Shown here piece after piece: positions 53,644 to 62,068 of a DNA stretch of 64,000 bases. Within the stretch, counting starts at the first letter, position 1, and every line of letters starts with the position of its first letter. Source of the stretch: Halocatena marina (GTDB taxonomy: Archaea > Halobacteriota > Halobacteria > Halobacteriales > Haloarculaceae); assembly GCF_023276375.1 (NCBI RefSeq), contig NZ_JALLPK010000004.1, positions 248,001 through 312,000 on the forward strand, given 5' to 3'. The notes beneath the pieces are model-generated. The model was not told where the DNA came from and searched no databases. It saw only the letters and a program-made list of their open reading frames with translations. Position numbers and translations under genes: made by a program.

Positions 53644-55157
53644 TGGTCGACGTGCTCGTCGTTGGCTTCGTCGTAGCGTTCATTATCTCGGTGATGGGCG
53701 TCGGTCTCTACAGCCAGCGCCTGATCGAATCCTCGGACCAGTACTACGGAGCGACCAAGCTCTTCGGAGCTGCGGTCATCACGCTTGCGAGTATGTCGGG
53801 CATCATGAGTGCGTTCGGGTTCGTCGGTGGCCCCGGCCTCGTCTACAGCATGGGAACGTCGTCGCTCTGGATGACGTTCGCGGCTGGTATCGGATTCGCG
53901 ATGGCCTACTGGGTCATCGGAAAACGCGTTCGCGGTATGGCTGACGTAGCCGATATCGGTACACTCGGTGACGTCGTCGACGTACGATTCAACAGCGGAG
54001 CAATCCGCGGGCTGCTCGCGCTGACGATCTTCATGGCCTGCTGGGCGTATCTCGCCTCGCAGGTCGCAGGCGGTGGCTACGTCCTCGCCGAACTGCTCGG
54101 CGTGAGCGTGGAGGTCGCCGTTTGGCTCGTCTTCGGCTTGATGATTCTCTACATCACGGTCGGCGGAATGGCGTCTGCGCAACTCGCTGGCGCGTACACC
54201 GGTGCGGTGATGATGATCGGTGTGGCCGGCGTCGTCTTCGGATTCTTCCAGGTCGCTACCGGCATGGAGAACCTAACGGTTACCGTCGCCTCCGCTGGTG
54301 AGGTCACTGCTGGAGACGTGACCAAGGCATTCACCCCCCAGCTGCTCGACGGCTGGGGACTCGCCAAGGATTCCTCACCCGGCCTGTTGCTCATCTGGCC
54401 CATTGCGTTCTCGATCGGAGTCATGGGTCAGCCTCAGGTCCTCCAACGGATGTTCTCGATCGACGACCCCGAAGGTCTGCGGACGGTCGGCCTTATCAGC
54501 GGCGCGACCTACGCTGTCGGGAGTCTGCTGTGGATGCTCATCGGCTTCGTCGCGCTGTTCATGGTCGCCAACGGCGACGTCGCGGCGTTTGCGAACCCCG
54601 ACCTCGCAGTCTTCCAGTTTGTCAACCGACTCCATATCGTACTGCAGATGATCATCTACGCGGGACTGGTCGCGGCTATCATGTCTACGGCCGGATTCTT
54701 CATGTCGCTAGCATCGGGCGCCATCGCTCGAGATCTGACCCGTGCACTCGGCATTGACCTCTCGGACAGCTCCGAGACTTGGGTCGGCCGGGCGACAGTC
54801 ATCGTCATCGGCGTCGGGTCCGTGCTCTTTGGCCTCTACGGCGGAGAACTCGTGGCCATCCTCGGAAGCTTCGGCTGGGGGACGTTCATGAGCGGGACGC
54901 TCCCGGCAGTTATCATCGGCCTGCTCTGGCAAGGTGCCAGCCGCGAGGGCGTCACTGCCGGCCTCGTGGTCTCGATCGTCTTGAACGTCGCTCTGCTGGC
55001 GTACACCCAGATCGGCAACACACTCCCGCTTGGTATGGACTTTTACTTCGTGACCACGTCTTCGGCCATCGTGACCACCATCTTTGTCTCACTGGTGACA
55101 AACGGCGCGAGCGGCGAGAACGTCCCCGAACACGTCAAACCGGTGTTCGACCTATGA
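53643..55157 (+). CDS. Sodium:solute symporter (SSS family), carboxylate/hydroxybutyrate uptake predicted
   Basis: 504-residue secondary transporter with about 13 helices. Seen: VGLYSQRLIESSDQYYGATKLFGAAVITLASMSGIMSAFGFVGGPGLVY at the N-terminus, WLVFGLMILYITVGGMAS in the centre, and AIMSTAGFFMSLASGAIARDL, the SSS signature, near residue 350. It is in an operon with 3-hydroxybutyrate dehydrogenase and a partner subunit, so 3-hydroxybutyrate or acetoacetate is the likely cargo. It is only distantly similar to the PutP-like protein at 15058. A 22-residue membrane microprotein follows directly. Confidence 0.85.
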   Translation: MVDVLVVGFVVAFIISVMGVGLYSQRLIESSDQYYGATKLFGAAVITLASMSGIMSAFGFVGGPGLVYSMGTSSLWMTFAAGIGFAMAYWVIGKRVRGMADVADIGTLGDVVDVRFNSGAIRGLLALTIFMACWAYLASQVAGGGYVLAELLGVSVEVAVWLVFGLMILYITVGGMASAQLAGAYTGAVMMIGVAGVVFGFFQVATGMENLTVTVASAGEVTAGDVTKAFTPQLLDGWGLAKDSSPGLLLIWPIAFSIGVMGQPQVLQRMFSIDDPEGLRTVGLISGATYAVGSLLWMLIGFVALFMVANGDVAAFANPDLAVFQFVNRLHIVLQMIIYAGLVAAIMSTAGFFMSLASGAIARDLTRALGIDLSDSSETWVGRATVIVIGVGSVLFGLYGGELVAILGSFGWGTFMSGTLPAVIIGLLWQGASREGVTAGLVVSIVLNVALLAYTQIGNTLPLGMDFYFVTTSSAIVTTIFVSLVTNGASGENVPEHVKPVFDL

Positions 55158-55170
55158 TGGAGGTAGTGAG

Positions 55171-55239
55171 ATGATCTGGCTCATCGGCTTCGTCGCCATG
55201 ATCGTGGTGACGCTGATCGTCCTGTTCAGCAAAATCTGA
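55171..55239 (+). CDS. 22-residue single-span membrane microprotein
   Basis: ATG at 55171 is preceded by a perfect GGAGGT six bases upstream, strong evidence for translation in a genome where most genes are leaderless. The product starts MIWLIGFVAMIVVTLIVLF and ends SKI: one membrane helix and a short basic tail. It lies 13 bp after the symporter stop. Small accessory proteins of this kind accompany some archaeal SSS transporters. Confidence 0.6.
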   Translation: MIWLIGFVAMIVVTLIVLFSKI

Positions 55240-55376
55240 GTCATCCTCGCCGTCTGCGATCTCGTTTTTACGATATGAGTTCTCGTAGCTACGGCCATTG
55301 ATTAGCGTCATTTCTTGATGATTGTTCATATATCAACATCGCGTTTCTGGATGGTTCAGTCCCTTCTAGAACGTGT

Positions 55377-56546
55377 ATGAACAGAGTGATGGTTGCCGGT
55401 AGTGGTGCCACCGAATTCGGTAAGCACCCGGAACGAACCGGCCGAGAGCTGTTCGCTGAGGCTGCCACGTCGGCCCTCCGTGATGCCAGCGTCGACCCAG
55501 ACGCCGTCGACGTGTGTTACTACGGCAATTTCATGGGCGAGGTCACCGATGAGCAGGGCCATCAGGGGCCCCTGATGGCAGAACAATTGGGGATCAAGAA
55601 CGCACGAACGACCCGCGTCGAGAACGCCTGCGCGTCCGGTGGCTACGCGGTCGCCGAGGGCGTCAGCGCAATCCGCGGGGGTCAAGCAGACGTCGCACTC
55701 GTCGGTGGGATGGAACGAATGACGCACATGGGAACGACCGAGGCGACCGACGGGCTGGCGATGGCTGCCGATGCGCTCCACGAAGGCCCGGTCGGCATGA
55801 CGTTCCCAGCGGCCTACGCGCTGCTGGCGAACGCGTATATGGATCAGTACGGCGGTTCACGAGAGGACCTTGCCGCGATCGCGGTCAAGAATCACGACCA
55901 CGCGACCGCCAATTCCAGAGCGCAGTACCAGACTGCGATTTCCCGGTCGGACGTGTTAGGGGCACCGATGGTGGCCTCGCCGCTCGGGCTGCTCGACGCC
56001 TGTCCGGTGACCGACGGTGCGGCTGCTACCGTGCTCGTCTCTGCCGAGTTCGCTGGCGACCATGACATCCACACGCCAGTCGAGATCACAGGGTCGGCCT
56101 GTGCTGGTGATTCGATCGCGTTGCAGGACCGACCGACACTCAACCGGACGCTCGCGGCCGAACGTGCTGCTTTAGACGCCTACGACGCGGCGGCAATCGG
56201 CCCAGACGACATCGACGTGGCGGAAGTACACGACTGTTTCACCATCGCCGAGGTGCTCGCGCTCGAAGCCCTGCAACTCTACGATCCCGGCACCGCCATC
56301 GGGGCCGCACGTCGTGAGGAAACCACGAAGGAAGGCGATCTTCCCGTCAACCTCTCGGGTGGGCTGAAGGCAAAGGGCCATCCCGTCGGGGCGACCGGGG
56401 TGAGCCAGTTAGTGGAACTGACCGGACTCCTCACTGGCTATCACCCTAACAGCGAGCACGTTTCCGACGCGACCGTCGGCGTCACACACAACGCGGGCGG
56501 GACGGTGGCGAGCGTCGCTGTCCACGTTCTAGAGGTGACAGAATGA
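55377..56546 (+). CDS. Thiolase (acetyl-CoA acetyltransferase type)
   Basis: 389-residue thiolase-fold enzyme. It has the nucleophile Cys in RVENACASGGYAV (about residue 86) and the C-terminal His and general base in SGGLKAKGHPVGATG and VGVTHNAGGTVA. That last segment lacks the second conserved Cys of biosynthetic thiolases (the CxGGG motif is HNAGGT), as in SCP2-type archaeal thiolases. It overlaps the DUF35 gene by 4 bp, and the two probably form a complex. In this cluster it would split acetoacetyl-CoA with CoA into two acetyl-CoA. Confidence 0.85.
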   Translation: MNRVMVAGSGATEFGKHPERTGRELFAEAATSALRDASVDPDAVDVCYYGNFMGEVTDEQGHQGPLMAEQLGIKNARTTRVENACASGGYAVAEGVSAIRGGQADVALVGGMERMTHMGTTEATDGLAMAADALHEGPVGMTFPAAYALLANAYMDQYGGSREDLAAIAVKNHDHATANSRAQYQTAISRSDVLGAPMVASPLGLLDACPVTDGAAATVLVSAEFAGDHDIHTPVEITGSACAGDSIALQDRPTLNRTLAAERAALDAYDAAAIGPDDIDVAEVHDCFTIAEVLALEALQLYDPGTAIGAARREETTKEGDLPVNLSGGLKAKGHPVGATGVSQLVELTGLLTGYHPNSEHVSDATVGVTHNAGGTVASVAVHVLEVTE

Positions 56547-56941
56547 GCGACCGTGAGGGCCACACCAGAAGCCGTCACGAACGATTCCTCGACGCCATCG
56601 CTGACGGGGAGGGGTACTATCTGGCCGACGACGACGGAAACGGCTACGTGCCGCCCAGAGCCGTCGATCCGATCGGTGGAACTCGGAACCTGACGCAGGA
56701 GCCGCTCCCGGAAACCGGGGAGATCGAATCCTACACCGTCGTTCACGTCCCGCCGTCGGAGTTCGAGGCCGACGCTCCCCACGCGCTGGCGATCGTCGAC
56801 ATGGGTCGGGTTCGGCTCACGGGCCAGGTTTGTGACTGCGATCTCGATGATGTGGATATTGGGTTGACTGTCAGCCCAGCGGTCGTGACGACAAACAACG
56901 AGGAGCGAGTGCTCACATTCACATCTCAGGAGAACGCATGA
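56543..56941 (+). CDS. DUF35 OB-fold thiolase partner, zinc ribbon lost
   Basis: 132-residue protein of the archaeal DUF35 type. The OB part is recognisable (GEIESYTVVHVPPSEFEADAP; ALAIVDMGRVRLTGQV). The N-terminal rubredoxin-like zinc ribbon, normally CxxC...PPRxxCPxC, reads DDDGNGYVPPRAVDPIGGTRN: the framework is kept but no zinc-ligand Cys remains. In the archaeal thiolase-HMG-CoA synthase complex DUF35 channels CoA intermediates. Here it sits directly between thiolase and CoA-transferase genes. Confidence 0.8.
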   Translation: MSDREGHTRSRHERFLDAIADGEGYYLADDDGNGYVPPRAVDPIGGTRNLTQEPLPETGEIESYTVVHVPPSEFEADAPHALAIVDMGRVRLTGQVCDCDLDDVDIGLTVSPAVVTTNNEERVLTFTSQENA

Positions 56942-57945
56942 TCGTAATAGACGAAGGCGACGGTGAACTAGTCGGGTGGGAACACCCGGATGAGGTACGT
57001 GCCTGGAAACGTGAACACAAGTCGCGTGCGCTTGAAGACAAGCGAACGTCGGCCGCCGAGGCGGTCTCGAAGTTCGTCGACGACGGTGACCTTTTCGCTA
57101 GCGGCGGGTTTGGGCACGTCCGCATTTCGACGCCTATTCTCCACGAGATTATTCGCCAGGACGTCAACGACCTCACGCTGTCAGGGAAGACAGCTGTGTT
57201 CGACGCCGACCTGCTGATTGGCGCCGGTGTTGTTACAGAAGTCGAGACAGCGTACACCTTTGCTCACGAGACGCGCGGACTCGCGCCCGCCGGCCGCCGT
57301 AAGGTCGAATCCGGCGAATGCGAGGTCGTCGCAGAGGCAAGTAACGCCGCGCTCCAGTGGCGGTTCCTCGCCGCGAAGATGGGTGTCCCGTTCGTTCCAG
57401 CGCGCGTTCTTGCTGGCACCGACACTTTTGAGTACAGTTCCGCGAAGCAGGTTGAAGACCCGTGGTCGGGTGATCCAGTTACGCTCCTTCCGGCATGCTA
57501 CCCCGATGTAGTCGCCATCCACGTCTCGAAAGCTGACAAATACGGGAACGCGGTTATCGACGGTATCGGCGTCGAAGACCCACAACTCGCCAGCGCGGCC
57601 AAACGGCTCATCGTCACCGCCGAAGAGATCGTCGACACTGATGAGATCCGTGACGATCCATCGGCCACCGATATCCCGTACTTCCTGACCGACGCTGTCG
57701 TCGAGGCGCCCTACGGGAGTTATCCTGGCGAGATGCCCGGTCAGTACTACTTCGATGAAGACCATCTCGTGGAATGGCTCGACCGATCGGCGTCCGAGGA
57801 AGGCGTCGAGGCGTATCTCAATGAGTACGTCCACGGGACTGACGACTTCGAGGAGTATCTGACGAGTGTCGGTGGCCTTGATCTGTTCGCCGAACTAGAA
57901 GCAATCGAACGGTACGAACGAGACGCAGAGTATCCGTGGCTCTGA
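56938..57945 (+). CDS. CoA-transferase family I, subunit A
   Basis: 335-residue alpha subunit of a glutaconate-type CoA-transferase. Features are DDGDLFASGGFGHVRISTPILHEIIRQ, GLAPAGRRKVESGE, AAKMGVPFVPARVLAGTD and YPDVVAIHVSKADKYGNAVIDG. It contains no catalytic Glu motif, which lies on the partner subunit. It overlaps DUF35 by 4 bp and is 3 bp from subunit B. In context it should activate acetoacetate to acetoacetyl-CoA using another acyl-CoA. Other short-chain acids remain possible. Confidence 0.85.
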   Translation: MIVIDEGDGELVGWEHPDEVRAWKREHKSRALEDKRTSAAEAVSKFVDDGDLFASGGFGHVRISTPILHEIIRQDVNDLTLSGKTAVFDADLLIGAGVVTEVETAYTFAHETRGLAPAGRRKVESGECEVVAEASNAALQWRFLAAKMGVPFVPARVLAGTDTFEYSSAKQVEDPWSGDPVTLLPACYPDVVAIHVSKADKYGNAVIDGIGVEDPQLASAAKRLIVTAEEIVDTDEIRDDPSATDIPYFLTDAVVEAPYGSYPGEMPGQYYFDEDHLVEWLDRSASEEGVEAYLNEYVHGTDDFEEYLTSVGGLDLFAELEAIERYERDAEYPWL

Positions 57946-57948
57946 CTC

Positions 57949-58713
57949 ATGACTGACGAGTACAGCTCGACGGAACTCCTGACAACAGTCGCCTCGAAAC
58001 TGATCGACGACGGCTCCAGCGTGATGGTGGGCACCGGTATGCCCATGCTGACCGCACTGCTCGCCCAGCAGACCCATGCGCCGGACGCTACCCTCATCTA
58101 CGAGGCTGGTGGCATCGGCGCTCAGGCACCCGCCCTCCCTGTCTCGGTGGGCGATGAACGAACCTTCCACCGTGGGATCGCCGCCACAGGCATGCACGAT
58201 GTCATGTCCTACGGTCAGGCAGGCCACATCGACTGTGGGTTCCTCGGCGGCGCCCAGATCGACAGGTACGGAAACCTGAACTCGACCGTCATCGGGCCCC
58301 AGGAGTCGCCGGCCGTCCGGTTCCCTGGTAGCGGCGGTGCCAACGATATCGGGTCGTGGGCCGCCGATACGATCATCGTGATCCGCCAAAGGGAGGAATC
58401 GTTCGTCGAGGAATTGGACTTCCGGACGACGCCTGGCTATCTCGATGGTCCCGGCGCACGCGAGGAGGCAGGTCTCCCACGCGATACCGGACCGAGTCGG
58501 GTCATTACCCAGTACGGGGTGTACCGATTCGACGAGGAGACGAAAGAGATGACCCTCCAGAGTCTACACCCAGGAGTCGACGTCGAAGTTATCAACGAGC
58601 AAAGTGGCTTCGAGATACAGATTCCAGACGAGTATGGCCACAACCCCCAGCCGACCGACGAGGAACTCCGCATCCTCCGTGAAGAGATCGACCCGCGCGG
58701 TATTATTCGCTGA
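57949..58713 (+). CDS. CoA-transferase family I, subunit B
   Basis: 254-residue beta subunit. The catalytic Glu is probably in TLIYEAGGIGAQAP (about residue 50), corresponding to the (S)ENG/ESG motif of the family. GFLGGAQIDRYGNLNSTVIG and GSGGANDIGSWA are standard segments. It starts 3 bp after subunit A and is the last gene of the thiolase-DUF35-CoA-transferase operon. The Bat-type regulator gene on the opposite strand ends 24 bp away. Confidence 0.85.
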   Translation: MTDEYSSTELLTTVASKLIDDGSSVMVGTGMPMLTALLAQQTHAPDATLIYEAGGIGAQAPALPVSVGDERTFHRGIAATGMHDVMSYGQAGHIDCGFLGGAQIDRYGNLNSTVIGPQESPAVRFPGSGGANDIGSWAADTIIVIRQREESFVEELDFRTTPGYLDGPGAREEAGLPRDTGPSRVITQYGVYRFDEETKEMTLQSLHPGVDVEVINEQSGFEIQIPDEYGHNPQPTDEELRILREEIDPRGIIR

Positions 58714-58737
58714 TTTCCTGTTTCTTTCCTGCTGGTG

Positions 58738-59499
58738 TCATCGATTCAGATCAGAAACCAGATCGTCGAACGGTGAGATCCCTTTCGAGTCTGGGCCGTC
58801 GTCTGTTTCGTTCATGAGTGCGATCAGCTGTTCGAGGACCTTCCGTTGACTACGGCGGAGATTCTTCGAGGTGGCGCTCTTTGAGATATCGAACTCTTCG
58901 GCAAGTTCACCGAGGTTCGTCGCCCGCGGCGTCTCGAAGTAACCGGCTTCGACGGCCGCCAGCAGCGTCTCTTGCTCCCTGTCGGTGAGATTCCACAGGT
59001 CTGTAAGTAGATCGCGGACCGACTCCAGATTCTGCATGATCTCGTGGTAATCCACGATGTCGATGCTCGTTCGCCCGTCTATTTTGAATTCGTTGTCTCG
59101 GTCCAGCCCGGAGAGTGCATCATCGGCGTCTTCCGGCCAGTCGAAACCGATGTTCCACAACTCGCTCCCGTCCTCAATGACGAAAGGCCCGGTGACGTAG
59201 CCGTTGTTATCGAGAATCGTGCTCATCGCGTCCGTCTCGTCGATCCGCGAGTAGATTTGGGCTGCTCCAGCTTTCTTTCCTAGGACGGTCAGATCTTTCA
59301 GCTTCTTTTCGTCTTCGAGTCGTTTGAGGGCCTGTGTCAAGTCTTCGTTCGATTTCCCGGTGACCAACATCCGTGACTCCAGCGCCCGACGGTCGTGCCT
59401 GAACTCCCAGTGTTGGGTGTAGAAAGTAACGTCGTGATCGTACGTGGTCCGTATGTACGGACAATCGTACTGGATCATGTCGAGCTGGAGAGATTGCAT
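58738..59499 (-). CDS. Bat-type HTH-10 transcriptional regulator
   Basis: 253-residue haloarchaeal regulator. The N-terminal sensor part (about 1-165) is the domain seen in bacterio-opsin activator-like proteins (YTQHWEFRHDRRALESRMLVTGKSNEDL and FVIEDGSELWNIGFDWPED). The C-terminal HTH-10 covers LTDREQETLLAAVEAGYFETPRATNLGELAEEFDISKSATSKNLRRSQRKVL. A long AT-rich TATA-like run (59517-59530) lies about 20-30 nt upstream. It is between the acetoacetate operon and the PHB depolymerase gene, so it is the likely regulator of one or both. The signal is unknown. Confidence 0.88.
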   Translation of the reverse strand: MQSLQLDMIQYDCPYIRTTYDHDVTFYTQHWEFRHDRRALESRMLVTGKSNEDLTQALKRLEDEKKLKDLTVLGKKAGAAQIYSRIDETDAMSTILDNNGYVTGPFVIEDGSELWNIGFDWPEDADDALSGLDRDNEFKIDGRTSIDIVDYHEIMQNLESVRDLLTDLWNLTDREQETLLAAVEAGYFETPRATNLGELAEEFDISKSATSKNLRRSQRKVLEQLIALMNETDDGPDSKGISPFDDLVSDLNR

Positions 59500-59939
59500 A
59501 CTAATCGATTACCGATTTATATATAAAAAATACACTCTCTTCCATGAGGGATTGTTGATGTCGCTGCGTGGTCGTCGTGGCGTCAAAGAAGAGAGGGGCA
59601 CGCGTCAGCAGTACCCACCACGAATAATTCCGCTCGATGTGTTTGGTTCGGATCAGTCGCAGCGGACCTGTTGCAGTTTCACGTGGAATGGTCTCTCCGA
59701 ATTTCTCGCCGGATTTCGTTCGAAATGATCAACAATTTACTATTGGTGGCTCACGGTGTGCGACTGCTTACTTCTCAATGAGAAACGTGAGTCGAATCTT
59801 GTCGCCGAATGAATTCCAGCACGTGAGAAGCGGACCTGTGACGACTTGTACGAACAATTATTGTACCAACGATAATTTCACGTTTATATGTTAACCATAT
59901 ATTATATTGTTCTATGTCTTCTATATCATATGTGTATCA
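59500..59939. promoter_or_regulatory. Divergent spacer, Bat-type regulator / PHB depolymerase
   Basis: 440 bp. TATA-like elements occur at 59517-59530 (minus direction) and near 59885-59910 (plus direction). No conserved small ORF. Confidence 0.5.
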
Positions 59940-61424
59940 ATGGTTGGCATACAACATGGTGGTAATCCACAGGTACACAGACGGACGATGCTACGATTGA
60001 TCGGCGCTGGAGTTGGTGGCGTCGTCGGACTCTCGGGAGCAGAATCGGTGCGCGGTGCAGAGGGATCATACACCAGTCACTCACACGGTGGCCTTACATA
60101 CACAAAGTTCGTTCCGGACAGCGTCGGTGACACTGAATCTGTTCCGCTGCTGGTGATGTTACACGGATGTACCCAGACTGCCGATGATTTCAAAAATGGT
60201 ACTCAAATGAATGAGGTGGCCGCCGAACACGAGTTTATCGTCATCTATCCCGAACAGTCGACGAGCCGCAATTACAACCGCTGCTGGCAGTGGTTCAACG
60301 ATGCAAACACCCTCCGTGGTCAGGGTGAAGTGGCGATCATCGCTGGAATGGTTGATGCGGTCAAATCTGACCACACAATCGACGAGAGCCAGATATTCGT
60401 AGCAGGCCTGTCGGCTGGTGGAGCAATGGCACCGAATCTGGCGGTCGAATACGGAGATGTATTCTCGGGAGTCGGTATCCACTCAGGCTTAGAGTACGAC
60501 GTGGTTGAAAATTCGACAGATGGAACGATTGCTATGACGCAGTGCAACGGCAAAGATCCACAACTGGCCGGGACGGAAGCCTACGAACATCTTGAAGGGA
60601 TCGGCAGTACCGAACCCTTACCTACGATTGTGTTCCACGGCGCTGATGACACCACGGTCTATCCGTGTAACGGCGAACAGGCGGTTGAGCAGGCGATTCA
60701 GACCAACGATCTGCTCGACAACGGATCCGATGATGGGTCTGTGGACATTACTCCCGAGAACGAATCGACCGACTGCTCAAATCCACATTGTGCCGATATT
60801 TTGAGCTATGGTGATGGAGATGGTAACACGATGGTCGAACACTGGATTGTTTCCGGAATGGACCATGCATGGTCGGGAGGAGATACGTCCGGATCGTACA
60901 CCGATCCGGATGGTCCCGACGCCTCTCGAGTGATGTGGGAGTTCCTTTCGAACGGAAGCGGAAACACGCCTGGTAACGATGCCCCAATAGCAGTGGCAAC
61001 AGCTGATCAAACGACAGTGAGCCCGGGAAATTCCGTATCGTTCGACGCCTCGGAGTCATCCGATTCGGACGGCACGGTCGAGCAGTTTTCTTGGGATTTC
61101 GATGACGGCGAATCGGCCACTGGTAAAACCGTTTCTCACAGTTTCGACACGACTGGTGAGAAAGCGGTCGTCTTGACAGTTACCGACGATGCTGGTGCCA
61201 CGGATACCGACACGGTCTCCGTGACTGTCTCCTCGAACGGTTACGAGGGCTACTGCGGTGTGGATTCGAACTACGACCACGTGCAAGCCGGCCGTGCGTA
61301 CTCACAACAGGGCTATGTGTACGCCACGGGCTCCGATGAGTATATGGGACTGAACAATACCTACGAAACAACCCGACTGAAAGAAACATCTGCTGATTAC
61401 TTCGAGATCGTCTCGTCCTGCTGA
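59940..61424 (+). CDS. Secreted PHB depolymerase-family esterase with PKD domain
   Basis: 494-residue exported esterase. The Tat signal is VHRRTMLRLIGAGVGGVVGL, probably cleaved near VRGA. The catalytic alpha/beta-hydrolase domain (about 45-335) has LLVMLHGCTQTADDF (oxyanion region), the nucleophile in FVAGLSAGGAMAP, Asp in FHGADDTTVYP and His in SGMDHAWSGG. A PKD domain follows (about 347-433, with FDASESSDSDGTVEQFSWDFDDG). The last 60 residues, NYDHVQAGRAYSQQGYVY...YMGLNNTYETTRLKET, resemble the C-terminal module of bacterial PHB depolymerases. It predicts extracellular PHB hydrolysis, next to a complete hydroxybutyrate pathway. Feruloyl-esterase-type activity is the alternative. Start is ATG at 59940. 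Confidence 0.82.
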   Translation: MVGIQHGGNPQVHRRTMLRLIGAGVGGVVGLSGAESVRGAEGSYTSHSHGGLTYTKFVPDSVGDTESVPLLVMLHGCTQTADDFKNGTQMNEVAAEHEFIVIYPEQSTSRNYNRCWQWFNDANTLRGQGEVAIIAGMVDAVKSDHTIDESQIFVAGLSAGGAMAPNLAVEYGDVFSGVGIHSGLEYDVVENSTDGTIAMTQCNGKDPQLAGTEAYEHLEGIGSTEPLPTIVFHGADDTTVYPCNGEQAVEQAIQTNDLLDNGSDDGSVDITPENESTDCSNPHCADILSYGDGDGNTMVEHWIVSGMDHAWSGGDTSGSYTDPDGPDASRVMWEFLSNGSGNTPGNDAPIAVATADQTTVSPGNSVSFDASESSDSDGTVEQFSWDFDDGESATGKTVSHSFDTTGEKAVVLTVTDDAGATDTDTVSVTVSSNGYEGYCGVDSNYDHVQAGRAYSQQGYVYATGSDEYMGLNNTYETTRLKETSADYFEIVSSC

Positions 61425-61654
61425 CTACGCTGTTGATGTAGACGATCAAGCTACCGACATGGGATCCATCGGATTCTTGGTCTGGATGCCAATATTTAAC
61501 GACATAACTAGTTCTGTGGACGACCGTTAGACAGATAATTTCGACATTTGTCAACAATTGATTCGGTCAGTCAGGAGAGACAGAAGCTGATCACATAAAT
61601 GACAATTATGCCAAATTTCAAATTGGATTTTAGTTTGAAGGGAGAATATGAGCT

Positions 61655-61684
61655 CTATAGTAATATCTATAGTGGATGCTATAG
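61655..61684. repeat. CTATAG triplet 1 (end of par operon)
   Basis: CTATAG at 61655, 61667 and 61679, exactly 12 bp apart. The third overlaps the stop codon of the small par-operon gene. Confidence 0.7.
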
Positions 61685-62068
61685 ATCCTGTGTAACGTGT
61701 TTTTGGACACTTTCCTTGAGTGTCTCGAATTTGTCAGGGGCAGCTTGTCGGAAGCCGAGTCGAAGTGCAAAACGGACTAATTCGCTCCGGTCGACGGGCT
61801 CGTCACCGTCAATATCGAGCTGGCGCCGGAGCGCATCTCCAACTTCTGCACGCTGATCGGGGTGCTCATCCAGCGCGCGAATGTACGCCGCTGTCGGGCC
61901 ATCCCAAATGCTCACCGTCTTCTGCTCTTCGCCTGCATCGATCCGTTCTAGTTCGGTCAAAATCGCATCAGCGAGGGCTTGTTGCTGATCGTTATCCGCG
62001 TCCGAATCGAGCCGGTCGCCGTGACTCGTCTGTCGTTTTAGCTCCTCTAAGTCTATCTCTTCACTCAT
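61679..62068 (-). CDS. Small acidic ParA-partner protein (candidate centromere-binding)
   Basis: 129-residue protein from MSEEIDLEELKRQT, overlapping the end of parA by 8 bp. The middle is helical and very acidic; the last 55 residues (SELVRFALRLGFRQAAPDKFETLKESVQKH) look like a small helical DNA-binding or RHH-type segment, though no wing or HTH is certain. In type Ib/III partition loci a small gene downstream of parA encodes the centromere-binding protein, and the surrounding CTATAG arrays would be its target. No clear family match. The frame allows a start three codons earlier (62077). Confidence 0.6.
   Translation of the reverse strand: MSEEIDLEELKRQTSHGDRLDSDADNDQQQALADAILTELERIDAGEEQKTVSIWDGPTAAYIRALDEHPDQRAEVGDALRRQLDIDGDEPVDRSELVRFALRLGFRQAAPDKFETLKESVQKHVTQDL

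Noticed and set aside
53640..54182. 180-residue His/Asp/Arg-rich minus-strand frame
   Set aside because: Antisense to the sodium symporter; its composition is that of a GC-rich shadow.
57181..57834. 217-residue minus-strand frame inside the CoA-transferase subunit A gene
   Set aside because: Antisense shadow of a well-supported gene; no family features.
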